Below, one piece after another: positions 37,469 to 45,172 of a stretch of DNA of 64,000 nt. Location: assembly GCA_018402585.1 (NCBI GenBank), contig JAGYIO010000004.1, positions 124,001-188,000 of the forward strand, read 5' to 3'. The position numbers and the translations under genes are program-made. The stretch is from Chthoniobacterales bacterium. Its GTDB lineage: Bacteria; Verrucomicrobiota; Verrucomicrobiia; Chthoniobacterales; JACTMZ01. The notes beneath the pieces were generated by a model. It saw only the letters and a list, made by a program, of their open reading frames with translations. It was not told where the DNA came from and searched no databases. Position 1 is the first letter of the stretch, and the number at the start of each line of letters is the position of its first letter.

Positions 37469-38320
37469 ATGTCCATGCGGAGTATTTTTCTCGCCGCCGC
37501 GCTCGCCTTTGCCGCGCACGGCCTCCGCGCCCAAGACGAAGAGACGGAGTCGGCCGCCGAAATCCTCTCCGACGCCTACGCCCGCGAGGAACTCGGGGTG
37601 AACGAGCTGACCGCCCCATCCATCCAGCGGCTCTTCAACGAATTGGAACTCTTCAAGCCCGTGCCGGTCCAAGTCATCGCCGAGACGGACTTCGAGCGCA
37701 CTTACAGCAACCGCTTCCAGACCTCCCTCAACTTCGGCGCGCTGATTTGCGACGGATTTTTCGCCGTGGTCGCGGAACAAAAAGGCCTGATTCAAAACGT
37801 CGGCCGCGCCCTGCTCCGGCAGGCCAAAAGTCTCGCCGTGGGCCAACGCCTTTCCAGCCACGCAAACAGCCTGCTCGAACTCGGCCTGCGCGGCGATTGG
37901 GCCGAACTCAAACTCGAATTGATCAAGACCCAGACCGGGGTCGAGGAAGCCATGGTCGAGTTACGGGACGAGGAAATGGCCCACATGATCAGCCTCGGGG
38001 GCTGGCTGCGGGGCTTTGAAATTGGCTGCATTGTCACCGCTGACGACTACAGCCCGCAGCGCGCGGCCGGACTGATGAAGCCCGAAGTGATGGATTACTT
38101 CCTCGAGCGGCTCTCCACCCTTAATCCACGCCTGAAGGACACCGAATTGGTCACTGCCCTGATCACGCGGCTCGAGACCATCCGTAAAATTGCCGCTGAC
38201 GCCACCGATCGCGCCCCGTCGAAATCCGAGGTCGGGCAAATGCGCGAGCTCGCCGTGGAGATCAATACGATCATGTCCGCCCGGGTCGATCAAGACGGCC
38301 GGTTGGTCAAGAAGGACTGA
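37469..38320 (+). CDS. Secreted protein of unknown function
   Basis: About 283 residues with signal peptide MSMRSIFLAAALAFAAHGLRAQ. The mature part is mainly helical: EILSDAYAREELGVNELTAPSIQRLF, KPVPVQVIAETDFERTY, and GGWLRGFEIGCIVTADDYSPQRAAGL. I do not recognise a named family; it resembles hypothetical proteins of Verrucomicrobiota. The start at 37469 is favoured by GCAGG eight bases upstream. It is followed after 22 bases by the DUF885 gene and may be co-transcribed. Confidence 0.7.
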   Translation: MSMRSIFLAAALAFAAHGLRAQDEETESAAEILSDAYAREELGVNELTAPSIQRLFNELELFKPVPVQVIAETDFERTYSNRFQTSLNFGALICDGFFAVVAEQKGLIQNVGRALLRQAKSLAVGQRLSSHANSLLELGLRGDWAELKLELIKTQTGVEEAMVELRDEEMAHMISLGGWLRGFEIGCIVTADDYSPQRAAGLMKPEVMDYFLERLSTLNPRLKDTELVTALITRLETIRKIAADATDRAPSKSEVGQMRELAVEINTIMSARVDQDGRLVKKD

Positions 38321-38342
38321 CCGTTGCCGCGGAACATCCGCT

Positions 38343-39962
38343 ATGCCGGCCGTCTTCCGTCCACCCCCGCACAGCCGTGCCCCTCGGCTTCACGCGGAAG
38401 CCGAAAAATTTTTCCGTGCCCTCTGGTCTCTTCGTCCGCAGGAGGCGGCGGAACTCGGGTTGCACGAATACCGCGGAAAACTCGGTCCAAACCACCCGGC
38501 CGCGCACCGCAAGCAAATCGACCTGCTCGAGCAAACCCTGCCTCTGATCGAGGCGCTGCCGCCGGGGGAAGGCGACGACCAAACCGACCGACGCGCCTTC
38601 CTCGCTTACCTCCGCACCGCGCTTTTTTTCCATCGCGACCATCCCCGCTGGCAGATGGATCCGCAGACGCACAACAGCGCGGCGGTCAACGCGATTTTCC
38701 ACCTCCTCGTCCGCCACTCGGACCAGCTCCGCGCGGTCACCCCCGCGATTCTCTCGCTCCTGCGCGCTGTGCCCCGTTACCTCGCCGAAGGCCACGCCTG
38801 CCTGCGCCGCCCTGTTCCGCTCTGGACCCGGCTCGCTCTGCGCTCGAGTGAGCACGCCGCGCTGTTTCTCGAGCAGGCGGCGGGGCAAATCGCCCCGCTG
38901 GCCGCCTCACCGGCCCGAGCCCGCCGGCTCTTCGCGGGGGCGGCCGCCGCCTTCCGCGATTACGCGCAACGACTCAAGAAGACCAAAACCGGGCCGGCGG
39001 GGAGTTTTGCCGTCGGCCGCGACAACTTTGCCCTCCTCCTTCGCGAACGCCTCGGCACCGACGCGAGCGCCGCGGAATTGCTCGCCACCGGTCACCGTTT
39101 GGTCGCTTCCCTCTCGGCCGAACTGAAAAAAGAAGCGGCCAAATTCGGTCGTCGCCCGGCAGCCGCAATCCTCGCGGAACTGCGCCAGGCCTGGCGACCG
39201 GCCGCCGCCAATCTTCTCGCGGAATACCGCCGGGTCACCGCGGAGACCAAATCGCGCCTCGCCGCGAACGACCTGGTCACCTTGCCGCGGGGCGAAAAGC
39301 TCAAGGTGCTGCCGGTGCCGGATTTCCTCCGCGAACAATTCCCCACCGCGGCCTACAGTGCACCCGGGCCGTTCGACCCGGACCAGACCGGTATCTTCTG
39401 GGTCAATGATCTTTCCGCCCTGGCCAGGACGGAGTCCGCGCGCCGCGCCGAGCTCGGGCAACACTTCGGGCTCGAGCTGACCTGCGCCCACGAGGCCTAT
39501 CCCGGCCACCATCTCCAATTCATCGTGCAAAATAGTCATCCCAGCCGGCTCCGCCGCATGTTTTCGCACGCCATTTTTTACGAAGGCTGGACGCTCTGGT
39601 GCGAGAAACTCTGCCTCGAGCAAAAGATTTACCGCGCCCCGCAGGCCCGGCTCATCCAATTGCACGACGCCCTCTGGCGCGCCCACCGGATTCTGGTCGA
39701 CATCGGGCTGCAGACCGGTGGTCTGACCCCGGCCGGAGCGATCCGCCACCTGATGAAACATCTCGGTTTCACCCAGGCGCGCGCCGCCGCCGATCTGAAC
39801 TGGTACACCGCCGCCCCCACCGTTCCAATGAGCTACCTGCTCGGACGCGAGCAAGTGGCCGCCCTCTTTGCCGCGCAACACCGCCCCCTGCGCGAATTCA
39901 ACGACTGGCTGCTCTCCCACGGCGCGGTGCCCTTCGCCTGGTTTTCCTCCCCGCGGGCATAG
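38343..39962 (+). CDS. DUF885 family protein, zinc-peptidase-like
   Basis: About 539 residues, no signal peptide seen. The family hallmark HEAYPGHHLQ (an HExxPGHH-type metal site) is followed by FSHAIFYEGWTLWCEKL, supplying the Glu ligand. Also YSAPGPFDPDQTGIFWVND and a C-terminal MSYLLGREQVAAL. DUF885 proteins are gluzincin-like metallopeptidase relatives of unknown substrate. The start is the ATG at 38343; upstream residues of the frame overlap the previous gene and look non-coding. Confidence 0.85.
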   Translation: MPAVFRPPPHSRAPRLHAEAEKFFRALWSLRPQEAAELGLHEYRGKLGPNHPAAHRKQIDLLEQTLPLIEALPPGEGDDQTDRRAFLAYLRTALFFHRDHPRWQMDPQTHNSAAVNAIFHLLVRHSDQLRAVTPAILSLLRAVPRYLAEGHACLRRPVPLWTRLALRSSEHAALFLEQAAGQIAPLAASPARARRLFAGAAAAFRDYAQRLKKTKTGPAGSFAVGRDNFALLLRERLGTDASAAELLATGHRLVASLSAELKKEAAKFGRRPAAAILAELRQAWRPAAANLLAEYRRVTAETKSRLAANDLVTLPRGEKLKVLPVPDFLREQFPTAAYSAPGPFDPDQTGIFWVNDLSALARTESARRAELGQHFGLELTCAHEAYPGHHLQFIVQNSHPSRLRRMFSHAIFYEGWTLWCEKLCLEQKIYRAPQARLIQLHDALWRAHRILVDIGLQTGGLTPAGAIRHLMKHLGFTQARAAADLNWYTAAPTVPMSYLLGREQVAALFAAQHRPLREFNDWLLSHGAVPFAWFSSPRA

Positions 39963-39983
39963 CGGCGGTCGGGGACGGCGACG

Positions 39984-41918
39984 CTACAGCTTTTGTTCCA
40001 CCGGCGGAGGGCCAAAGCAATTCAGATAGGTGTATCCGCCGAGCGCCTTGTCGTAATCATCAAGCAGACGCATCCCCTCGGTCGGCTTCAAGCGGTCCTG
40101 TTTGATCGCCGCATCCACCTGCACCTTCATGCGGCGGACCAGTTCACTTTTCTCCCATTGGGTCAGGGCGAGGACATTGCCGATCGTGTTGCCACCGATG
40201 ATCTCCTCGACGTAATAGCCGCTCTCTTCATCCTCATCCAAAAAGATATGCATCTCGTTGACCCGGCCGAAGAGGTTGTGCATGTCGCCCATGATGTCCT
40301 GGTAGGCGCCGGCCAGGAAAAACCCGATGTAGTAGGGCTTCCCCTCCTCCGCCCGGTGCAAGGGAAGCGTCGGTTTCACGTCCTGCAAATCGATGAAGCG
40401 GGAAATCTTGCCGTCCGAGTCGCAGGTGATGTCAACCAGGGTGGCCTGACGGTCCGGCGCCTCGTCGAGACGGTGCAGGGGCATGACCGGAAAGAGTTGC
40501 CCCAGGGCCCAGTGGTCGAGCAACGATTGGAAGACGGAGAAATTGCAGAGCACCTGGTCGCTGAGCGAGACCTCCAGGTCCTTCACTTCTTCCGGCACGT
40601 AGCGCACCCCGCGGAAAAGTTCGACCACCTTGGCCGCGATACGCCAATAGACCGTTTCGATCTTCGCTTTGGCCGGGAGGTCGAGCAGCCCGAGGGCGAA
40701 CATCGAATCCGCCTTCTCCCGGATTTCCTGCGCATCATGCAAGCTCTCCAGCCGGTGCTTGCTCCCGAGCGAGGCGTAAATGCCGAGGATGTCCTGGACC
40801 ACGGCGGGATCACCGTCGGCCGCCTTCACCTCGGGTCCGCGGGAAACCTTTTCGATCGTGCCGAACGCTTCGACGATGAGGACCGAATGATGCGCGGCAA
40901 TGGCGCGTCCGCTCTCGCTGACCAGGATGGGGTGGGCCACTTTTTCCTCGTCGCAGACTTCCTGCACCGCGGCAACCACGTCACGGGCGTACTCATGCAG
41001 GGTGTAGTTGACCGAACTGTCGAAGGTCGTGCGCGACCCGTCGTAGTCGATACCGAGACCGCCGCCCACGTCGAGGTAACCGAGCTCATGTCCCAGCTTG
41101 TGCAGCTTGGCGTAGAAGCGGGCCGCCTCGCGCACCGCGCGTTTGATCGTGCCGATGTCCGTGATCTGCGACCCGACGTGGAAGTGCACCAGCTTGAGGC
41201 AATGGGCCATGCCTTCGCGCCGGAGGAGTTCGCTGGCCTGGACCAGTTCCGCGGTGGAGAGGCCGAACTTGGCATCCTCGCCGCCGCTCGTCGCCCACTT
41301 GCCGGAACCTTTGGTCGCGAGACGGACCCGGACGCCGATCCACGGTTCAACCCCCATCTGCTTGGCGATGGCCAGGACCTGGGTGAGTTCCTCGATTTTT
41401 TCCACCACCATGACGAGGCGCTTGCCCAGCTTGCGTCCGAGCATGGCATGGCGGATGTAGTCCGCATCCTTGTAACCGTTGCAAATGATCAGGCTTTCCG
41501 GGTCGGTATGCACGGAGAGGGCGGCAAGGAGTTCCGGTTTGCTCCCGGCCTCGAGGCCGAAATGGAAGGGCTCACCGGCGTCGACAATCTCTTCGACCAC
41601 CTCGCGAAGCTGGTTCACTTTGATCGGGAATACGCCGCGGTAGACGTTGGCGTAACTGGAACCCGCAATGGCTTCGGCAAATGCCTCGTTCACGGTTTTG
41701 ACGCGGTGGCGGAGCAGGTCCTGGAAGCGCAGGGTCATCGGGAAGGAGAGGCCGCGCGAGCGCGCCTCGGCGACCAGCTCCATCATATCCACCTCGCCGC
41801 GAGGGTCGCCGCAGGGGCGCACCGCGACATGACCGCGGTCATTGACCGAGAAATAAGGAGCGCCCCAGCGGTCCACATTGTAGAGCGCCAGCGCGGAGGA
41901 AGTGTCCCAATCATTCAT
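39984..41918 (-). CDS. speA: Biosynthetic arginine decarboxylase
   Basis: About 644 residues, fold III PLP enzyme that turns arginine into agmatine for polyamine synthesis. Motifs: LYNVDRWGAPYFSVNDRGHV, YRGVFPIKVNQ with the PLP Lys, LEAGSKPELLAAL, LVHFHVGSQITDI, YLDVGGGLGIDYDGS, and LVSESGRAIAAHH. The ATG at 41918 (MNDWDTSSALALYNV) matches the usual N-terminus; an upstream ATG at 41942 is possible. It is divergent from the thioesterase gene, with 40 bases between the starts. Downstream agmatine genes are not in the window. Confidence 0.95.
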   Translation of the reverse strand: MNDWDTSSALALYNVDRWGAPYFSVNDRGHVAVRPCGDPRGEVDMMELVAEARSRGLSFPMTLRFQDLLRHRVKTVNEAFAEAIAGSSYANVYRGVFPIKVNQLREVVEEIVDAGEPFHFGLEAGSKPELLAALSVHTDPESLIICNGYKDADYIRHAMLGRKLGKRLVMVVEKIEELTQVLAIAKQMGVEPWIGVRVRLATKGSGKWATSGGEDAKFGLSTAELVQASELLRREGMAHCLKLVHFHVGSQITDIGTIKRAVREAARFYAKLHKLGHELGYLDVGGGLGIDYDGSRTTFDSSVNYTLHEYARDVVAAVQEVCDEEKVAHPILVSESGRAIAAHHSVLIVEAFGTIEKVSRGPEVKAADGDPAVVQDILGIYASLGSKHRLESLHDAQEIREKADSMFALGLLDLPAKAKIETVYWRIAAKVVELFRGVRYVPEEVKDLEVSLSDQVLCNFSVFQSLLDHWALGQLFPVMPLHRLDEAPDRQATLVDITCDSDGKISRFIDLQDVKPTLPLHRAEEGKPYYIGFFLAGAYQDIMGDMHNLFGRVNEMHIFLDEDEESGYYVEEIIGGNTIGNVLALTQWEKSELVRRMKVQVDAAIKQDRLKPTEGMRLLDDYDKALGGYTYLNCFGPPPVEQKL

Positions 41919-41958
41919 TTGCGAGCGCGCTAATACGGCCATCTGACCCCGCGTGCAA

Positions 41959-42423
41959 ATGGAATTTGTCAAAAAAATTGCTTTGGCCCCGGACCGGACC
42001 CGCGGTCAGACTTTGAAAGTGCCTGCCGCCCACCTTCCCAGCATCGAGCACGAGGTCACCGTGATGTTCTACGACACGGATTGCGCCGCTGTGGTCCACA
42101 ACCTCGCTTACCTCCGCTTTATCGAGGAAGCGCGGACCATCATGGCCGAAAAAATGGGCATGCCCCTGCGCCAAATGGTCGAAACCGGTCTCTATCCAGT
42201 CGTCCTGCGCACCGAAATCGATTACCTCGCGCCGGGCAAACTTGGCGAACGCCTGCTCGTCCGCGGCGGAGTCAGCCAGCTGGCCCGGATCCGCTTCGGC
42301 GTGCACTTCGAAATCATCCGGCCGGAAGACGGAAGCAAACTGGCCGATTGCCGGCAAACCCTCGCTCTGATCCGCATGCCCGGAGCCAAAGCAGAACGCT
42401 TGCCGGCCGAGTGGTTTGAATAA
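41959..42423 (+). CDS. Acyl-CoA thioesterase, YbgC/4HBT family
   Basis: About 154 residues with a hotdog fold. The catalytic segment is FYDTDCAAVVHNLAYLRFIEEAR (Asp in the YDTD motif of 4-hydroxybenzoyl-CoA thioesterase-like proteins), followed by VLRTEIDYLAPGKLGERL. It hydrolyses acyl-CoA or acyl-ACP; no tol-pal genes are adjacent. The N-terminus is about 30 residues longer than typical YbgC. Confidence 0.87.
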   Translation: MEFVKKIALAPDRTRGQTLKVPAAHLPSIEHEVTVMFYDTDCAAVVHNLAYLRFIEEARTIMAEKMGMPLRQMVETGLYPVVLRTEIDYLAPGKLGERLLVRGGVSQLARIRFGVHFEIIRPEDGSKLADCRQTLALIRMPGAKAERLPAEWFE

Positions 42424-42491
42424 ACCCAGTGGCCGGAGGATTTCTGCGCGACTGGGTCCGGACCGATCCACCACGGCCGGCCGGGAGACTT

Positions 42492-43019
42492 TTATGGCTC
42501 CGACAAATTTCTCTCCAACTCGCGCACCTGACGGTAGCGCTGGTCAATCACCGCCCGCAGCTTCCTGCTGGCCCCCTGCCAAGACAAGGCAATGCCGTTT
42601 TCAAAGAAGGCCAGCCGTTCAAGACGGTGCTTCTCGGGATCGGTCGACAGCGCGGAAGGCGTCGACTTGCCCCGGGTATCATTGATCCGGCCGATATGCC
42701 GGTCTCGCTCCTCCCCAGCCCGCAGCAAGTCATCGCACAAGAGCGCGGCCGTCTCGTAGAGGCGACTTTCATCCTTGGCGGCCCCGCGCTGCCTGTCCCG
42801 GATGCCTTCCCGCAGGACGCGGAGTTGGTCATTTTGTGCCGGGGACGGGATCTGGCCCTCCGTCGCAAAGGGAAGAGGTCCGAGAATTTCGTCCACCTGC
42901 GCATCAATAAATTGCGACAACCGGGCAACCGGACTCGCCTCGGGCGCCGGGGCGAACAAATATTCCCAACCAAAATAGACTCCTGCGGCAACAACCACCA
43001 CCAGGAGAATCTTTTTCAT
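42492..43019 (-). CDS. Membrane-anchored protein of unknown function
   Basis: About 175 residues with one N-terminal membrane helix (MKKILLVVVVAAGVYFGWEYLF), then a charged, mostly helical extracytoplasmic part (FIDAQVDEILGPLPF, LREGIRDRQRGAAKDESRLYETAALLCDDL, RKLRAVIDQRYRQVRELERNL). No family recognised. It lies 69 bases downstream of the roadblock-like gene on the same strand and may be co-transcribed with it. Confidence 0.6.
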   Translation of the reverse strand: MKKILLVVVVAAGVYFGWEYLFAPAPEASPVARLSQFIDAQVDEILGPLPFATEGQIPSPAQNDQLRVLREGIRDRQRGAAKDESRLYETAALLCDDLLRAGEERDRHIGRINDTRGKSTPSALSTDPEKHRLERLAFFENGIALSWQGASRKLRAVIDQRYRQVRELERNLSEP

Positions 43020-43088
43020 CTGGCCGACCTTGCCGACCAAGCCGCCGCGATAAAAGGCATTTTCGTCCGCGGCATAAAAGCCCGCCTC

Positions 43089-43670
43089 CTACGCCCCGGC
43101 CCGCAACGACCGCGCCACGGCCCCGAGGGCCAAGGTCAGCTTCTCCCGTACCCCGGGGGCAAAGCCGCGCTTTTCGTGCAGGACGAGGAGTTGCAGTGCG
43201 TCGCAGCGCAGCAGGCTGGCGTTGCCCACTTCAAGGTGCAGGGTGATGCCCCGCGGCTCACCCCAACCGGCCCCACCGGCCTCGGCCGCGCGGTCCATCG
43301 CACCGGAAGCGGCCGCGAGCAGTTCCGGTTGCTTGAGATCGAGTGGCATGCTCCAGGCGGAGAGAACCTCGCGGCGGCGCGAGAAGAGACATCCTTCGAT
43401 CCCCGGCAGAGCGCAACACAAACGGGGCAGATCGGCTGGCCTAATCTTGTCCTCGGTGTGGAAAATTTCCTGCAACACTTTGTCCGAGCGCAACCCGCTC
43501 GTGCTCCACGCCTGGTCCGCCCGCTCCAGGTGCGGCAATCCGGAGAGCACCCGTTCGCGGAGACCACCGGGCAAGACGGTCTCGTCCGCCCCGCCAGGCC
43601 AAACCTCCGACTCCCAGAGGACATGGAGCGGATGCCTTCCTTTCGGTTGCAGGGCCAAAGCTTTGGTCAC
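43089..43670 (-). CDS. Probable roadblock/LC7-domain protein
   Basis: 193 residues. The last ~100 follow the roadblock/LC7 pattern: LPGIEGCLFSRRREVLSAW, a helix with LLAAASGAMDRAAEAG, GEPRGITLHLEVGNASLLRCD, ALQLLVLHEKRGFAPGVREKLTLALGAV. Bacterial roadblock proteins often regulate small GTPases or polarity. The first ~80 residues are not recognised and resemble a degenerate regulator or PATAN/response-type region. It is adjacent to an anchored unknown protein. The domain call is tentative. Confidence 0.5.
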   Translation of the reverse strand: MTKALALQPKGRHPLHVLWESEVWPGGADETVLPGGLRERVLSGLPHLERADQAWSTSGLRSDKVLQEIFHTEDKIRPADLPRLCCALPGIEGCLFSRRREVLSAWSMPLDLKQPELLAAASGAMDRAAEAGGAGWGEPRGITLHLEVGNASLLRCDALQLLVLHEKRGFAPGVREKLTLALGAVARSLRAGA

Positions 43671-43732
43671 GACCCAAGAAGAACTGGTCCGCTTTCCCTT
43701 TGCAATCCGCCGTTGCGGGTTAAATTCAAGCC

Positions 43733-43906
43733 ATGACCCGCTTTATCCTGCCCATCGTGATCGGCGCAGCCATCGGCGCCGCGCTGGGTTATTTCGGTCA
43801 ATGCACCTCGGGCACCTGCCCGTTCACCTCCACATGGTGGCGCGGAGCCTTCTGCCGGGCCTTCTGCGGCCTTCTCGTGGCCTGGCCTTCCTCCACGCCG
43901 TCATGA
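43733..43906 (+). CDS. DUF6132-like 57-residue membrane protein
   Basis: Reads MTRFILPIVIGAAIGAALGY followed by a segment with CTSGTCPFTSTWWRGA and a second hydrophobic stretch (GLLVAW). The glycine-rich membrane helix followed by C-x-SGTCP-x-TS is the hallmark of DUF6132 proteins, which often neighbour sulfur or rhodanese-type genes. The TGA stop overlaps the ATG of the next gene (ATGA), which supports both. Small but convincing. Confidence 0.72.
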   Translation: MTRFILPIVIGAAIGAALGYFGQCTSGTCPFTSTWWRGAFCRAFCGLLVAWPSSTPS

Positions 43907-44187
43907 CGACCGTGACCATCACCGAAGCCAAGAAACACCTCGGGGCCTATCTCAAGGAGGCTGTGGCCGGAGACAATATCGGCATCATTTGCGGCAGCCG
44001 TATTGTCGCCCTGCGTCCGGTCACCGTAACTTCGGTCGACTTCGAGGAGGCCGGCGACCCGGAAGTCGTGGCCAAACTCAGTGCCGAGCAACGCGACCAC
44101 CTCTACGCGCAATTGAAAAAAGAGCGCAAAGCAGCCAAACGGCGGCGGAAGGAACTGCTCTCCGGCCCAAAACCGCGCCCGGCCTGA
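43903..44187 (+). CDS. Phd/YefM-type antitoxin without a toxin gene
   Basis: 94 residues starting MTTVTITEAKKHLGAYLKEAVAGDNIGII and IVALRPVTV, as in Phd/YefM antitoxins. The C-terminus is basic and Lys/Arg-rich (KKERKAAKRRRKELL), unlike the acidic toxin-binding tails of the family. It is translationally coupled to the DUF6132 gene upstream. No toxin follows; lexA begins 174 bases later. Confidence 0.75.
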   Translation: MTTVTITEAKKHLGAYLKEAVAGDNIGIICGSRIVALRPVTVTSVDFEEAGDPEVVAKLSAEQRDHLYAQLKKERKAAKRRRKELLSGPKPRPA

Positions 44188-44353
44188 CTCCCCGCGACGC
44201 TCTGGCCTTCCCCCGCAAGCCGCAGCGAACCAAAAGTGGCGTCGAGCCGCCGCACTCCAAAGCCACCCCATCCCACCCCGCGCCCTTTTGCAGTGCGGTG
44301 GCCAAACCACCGCTTTCCCCCGGCGCTTGACCCCTTTTTACTTCCGCCGTATA

Positions 44354-44369
44354 CTGGACAGATGTCCAG
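44354..44369 (+). promoter_or_regulatory. Candidate LexA operator overlapping the lexA start codon
   Basis: CTGGACAGATGTCCAG is a perfect 7-bp inverted repeat with a 2-base spacer, placed across the lexA ATG (44362-44364). This is the expected position for autorepression. The sequence differs from the E. coli and Bacillus SOS boxes; binding by LexA is an inference from position and symmetry. Confidence 0.5.
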
Positions 44370-44997
44370 CAAACCGACCAAGCGCCAGGAGCAAGTCTTG
44401 GATTACGTCCGCCGCCACCGCGCGCTCCAGGGACTGCCGCCCACGGTGCGCGAAATCCAGAAACATTTCGGGTTCGCCAGCCCGAACGCCGCCGCTTCGC
44501 ACCTCCGCGCCCTCGAGGGCAAAAAATTGCTCTTCCGCCGGCCCGGGGCGGCCCGCGCCTTGCGGGTGGCCGGCGACCACGGCAAAGAAGTTGCCGCCAT
44601 CCCGATCTACGGAGACATCCCGGCCGGGTTTGCCGACACACGCGAGCAACAGCCCGATGGTTGCGTCTATGCCGACCTCGACTCACTCGATATTCGCCGC
44701 ACCGCCCGCACCTTCGCGGTGCGCGTGCGCGGCGATTCCATGACCGGCGCCCACATCCTCGACGGCGACCTCGTCGTGCTCGAACTACGCGAACCAAACC
44801 ACGGCAACATCGTGGCCGCCCTCATCGACGGCGAAACCACCCTGAAACGCTACCTGCTCAAAAACCGCCGCCCCTTCCTCCGGGCGGAAAATCCCCAGTA
44901 TCCGGACCTCATTCCCGCCCATGAACTCGTCATCCAAGGCGTGATGATCGCCCTCTTCCGCAAACCGAAGGACGCCGGGAGGCCGATCGAGCCATAG
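44362..44997 (+). CDS. lexA: SOS repressor LexA
   Basis: 211 residues. The N-terminal winged helix includes MSSKPTKRQEQVLDYVRRH, GLPPTVREIQKHFGFAS and AAASHLRALEGKKLL. The C-terminal S24 peptidase domain has the Ala-Gly cleavage site in GDIPAGFAD, the nucleophile Ser in GDSMTGAHILDGDLVV, and the Lys of the dyad in GETTLKRYL. RecA-stimulated self-cleavage is therefore expected. Longer upstream frames are rejected because the ATG at 44362 fits the family start. Confidence 0.95.
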   Translation: MSSKPTKRQEQVLDYVRRHRALQGLPPTVREIQKHFGFASPNAAASHLRALEGKKLLFRRPGAARALRVAGDHGKEVAAIPIYGDIPAGFADTREQQPDGCVYADLDSLDIRRTARTFAVRVRGDSMTGAHILDGDLVVLELREPNHGNIVAALIDGETTLKRYLLKNRRPFLRAENPQYPDLIPAHELVIQGVMIALFRKPKDAGRPIEP

Positions 44998-45062
44998 GTA
45001 GGGGCACGCGGCCCGCGGGCCCGGATCTTATAGCACGGACGAGCGAGCCGCTTGTCCCTACC
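44998..45062. repeat. Palindromic repeat downstream of lexA
   Basis: GTAGGGGCACGCGGCCCGCG ... GAGCGAGCCGCTTGTCCCTACC: the outer arms GTAGGG/CCCTAC and inner GC-rich parts pair imperfectly. A second copy is at 51015-51081 and a diverged one at 31893-31960. It could act as a terminator-like hairpin for lexA, without a clear T-run. Confidence 0.65.
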
Positions 45063-45115
45063 ATACTATTCCCGTCGCGGCGCCGGTCCTTTCACGCCCG
45101 CCCCCAAAAAAACAA

Positions 45116-45144
45116 CGCCGCCGGGCATCATCAACCCGGCGGCG
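45116..45144 (-). terminator. Rho-independent terminator of glnA
   Basis: Perfect 10-bp stem CGCCGCCGGG / CCCGGCGGCG with a 9-base loop. On the minus strand it is followed by TTGTTTTTTTGG, a good T-run, 28 bases after the glnA stop. On the plus strand it is followed by a weaker T-rich tail and may also stop lexA transcripts. Confidence 0.85.
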
Positions 45145-45172
45145 CGCTTGTTTTCAGTTTGGCTAAACTATC

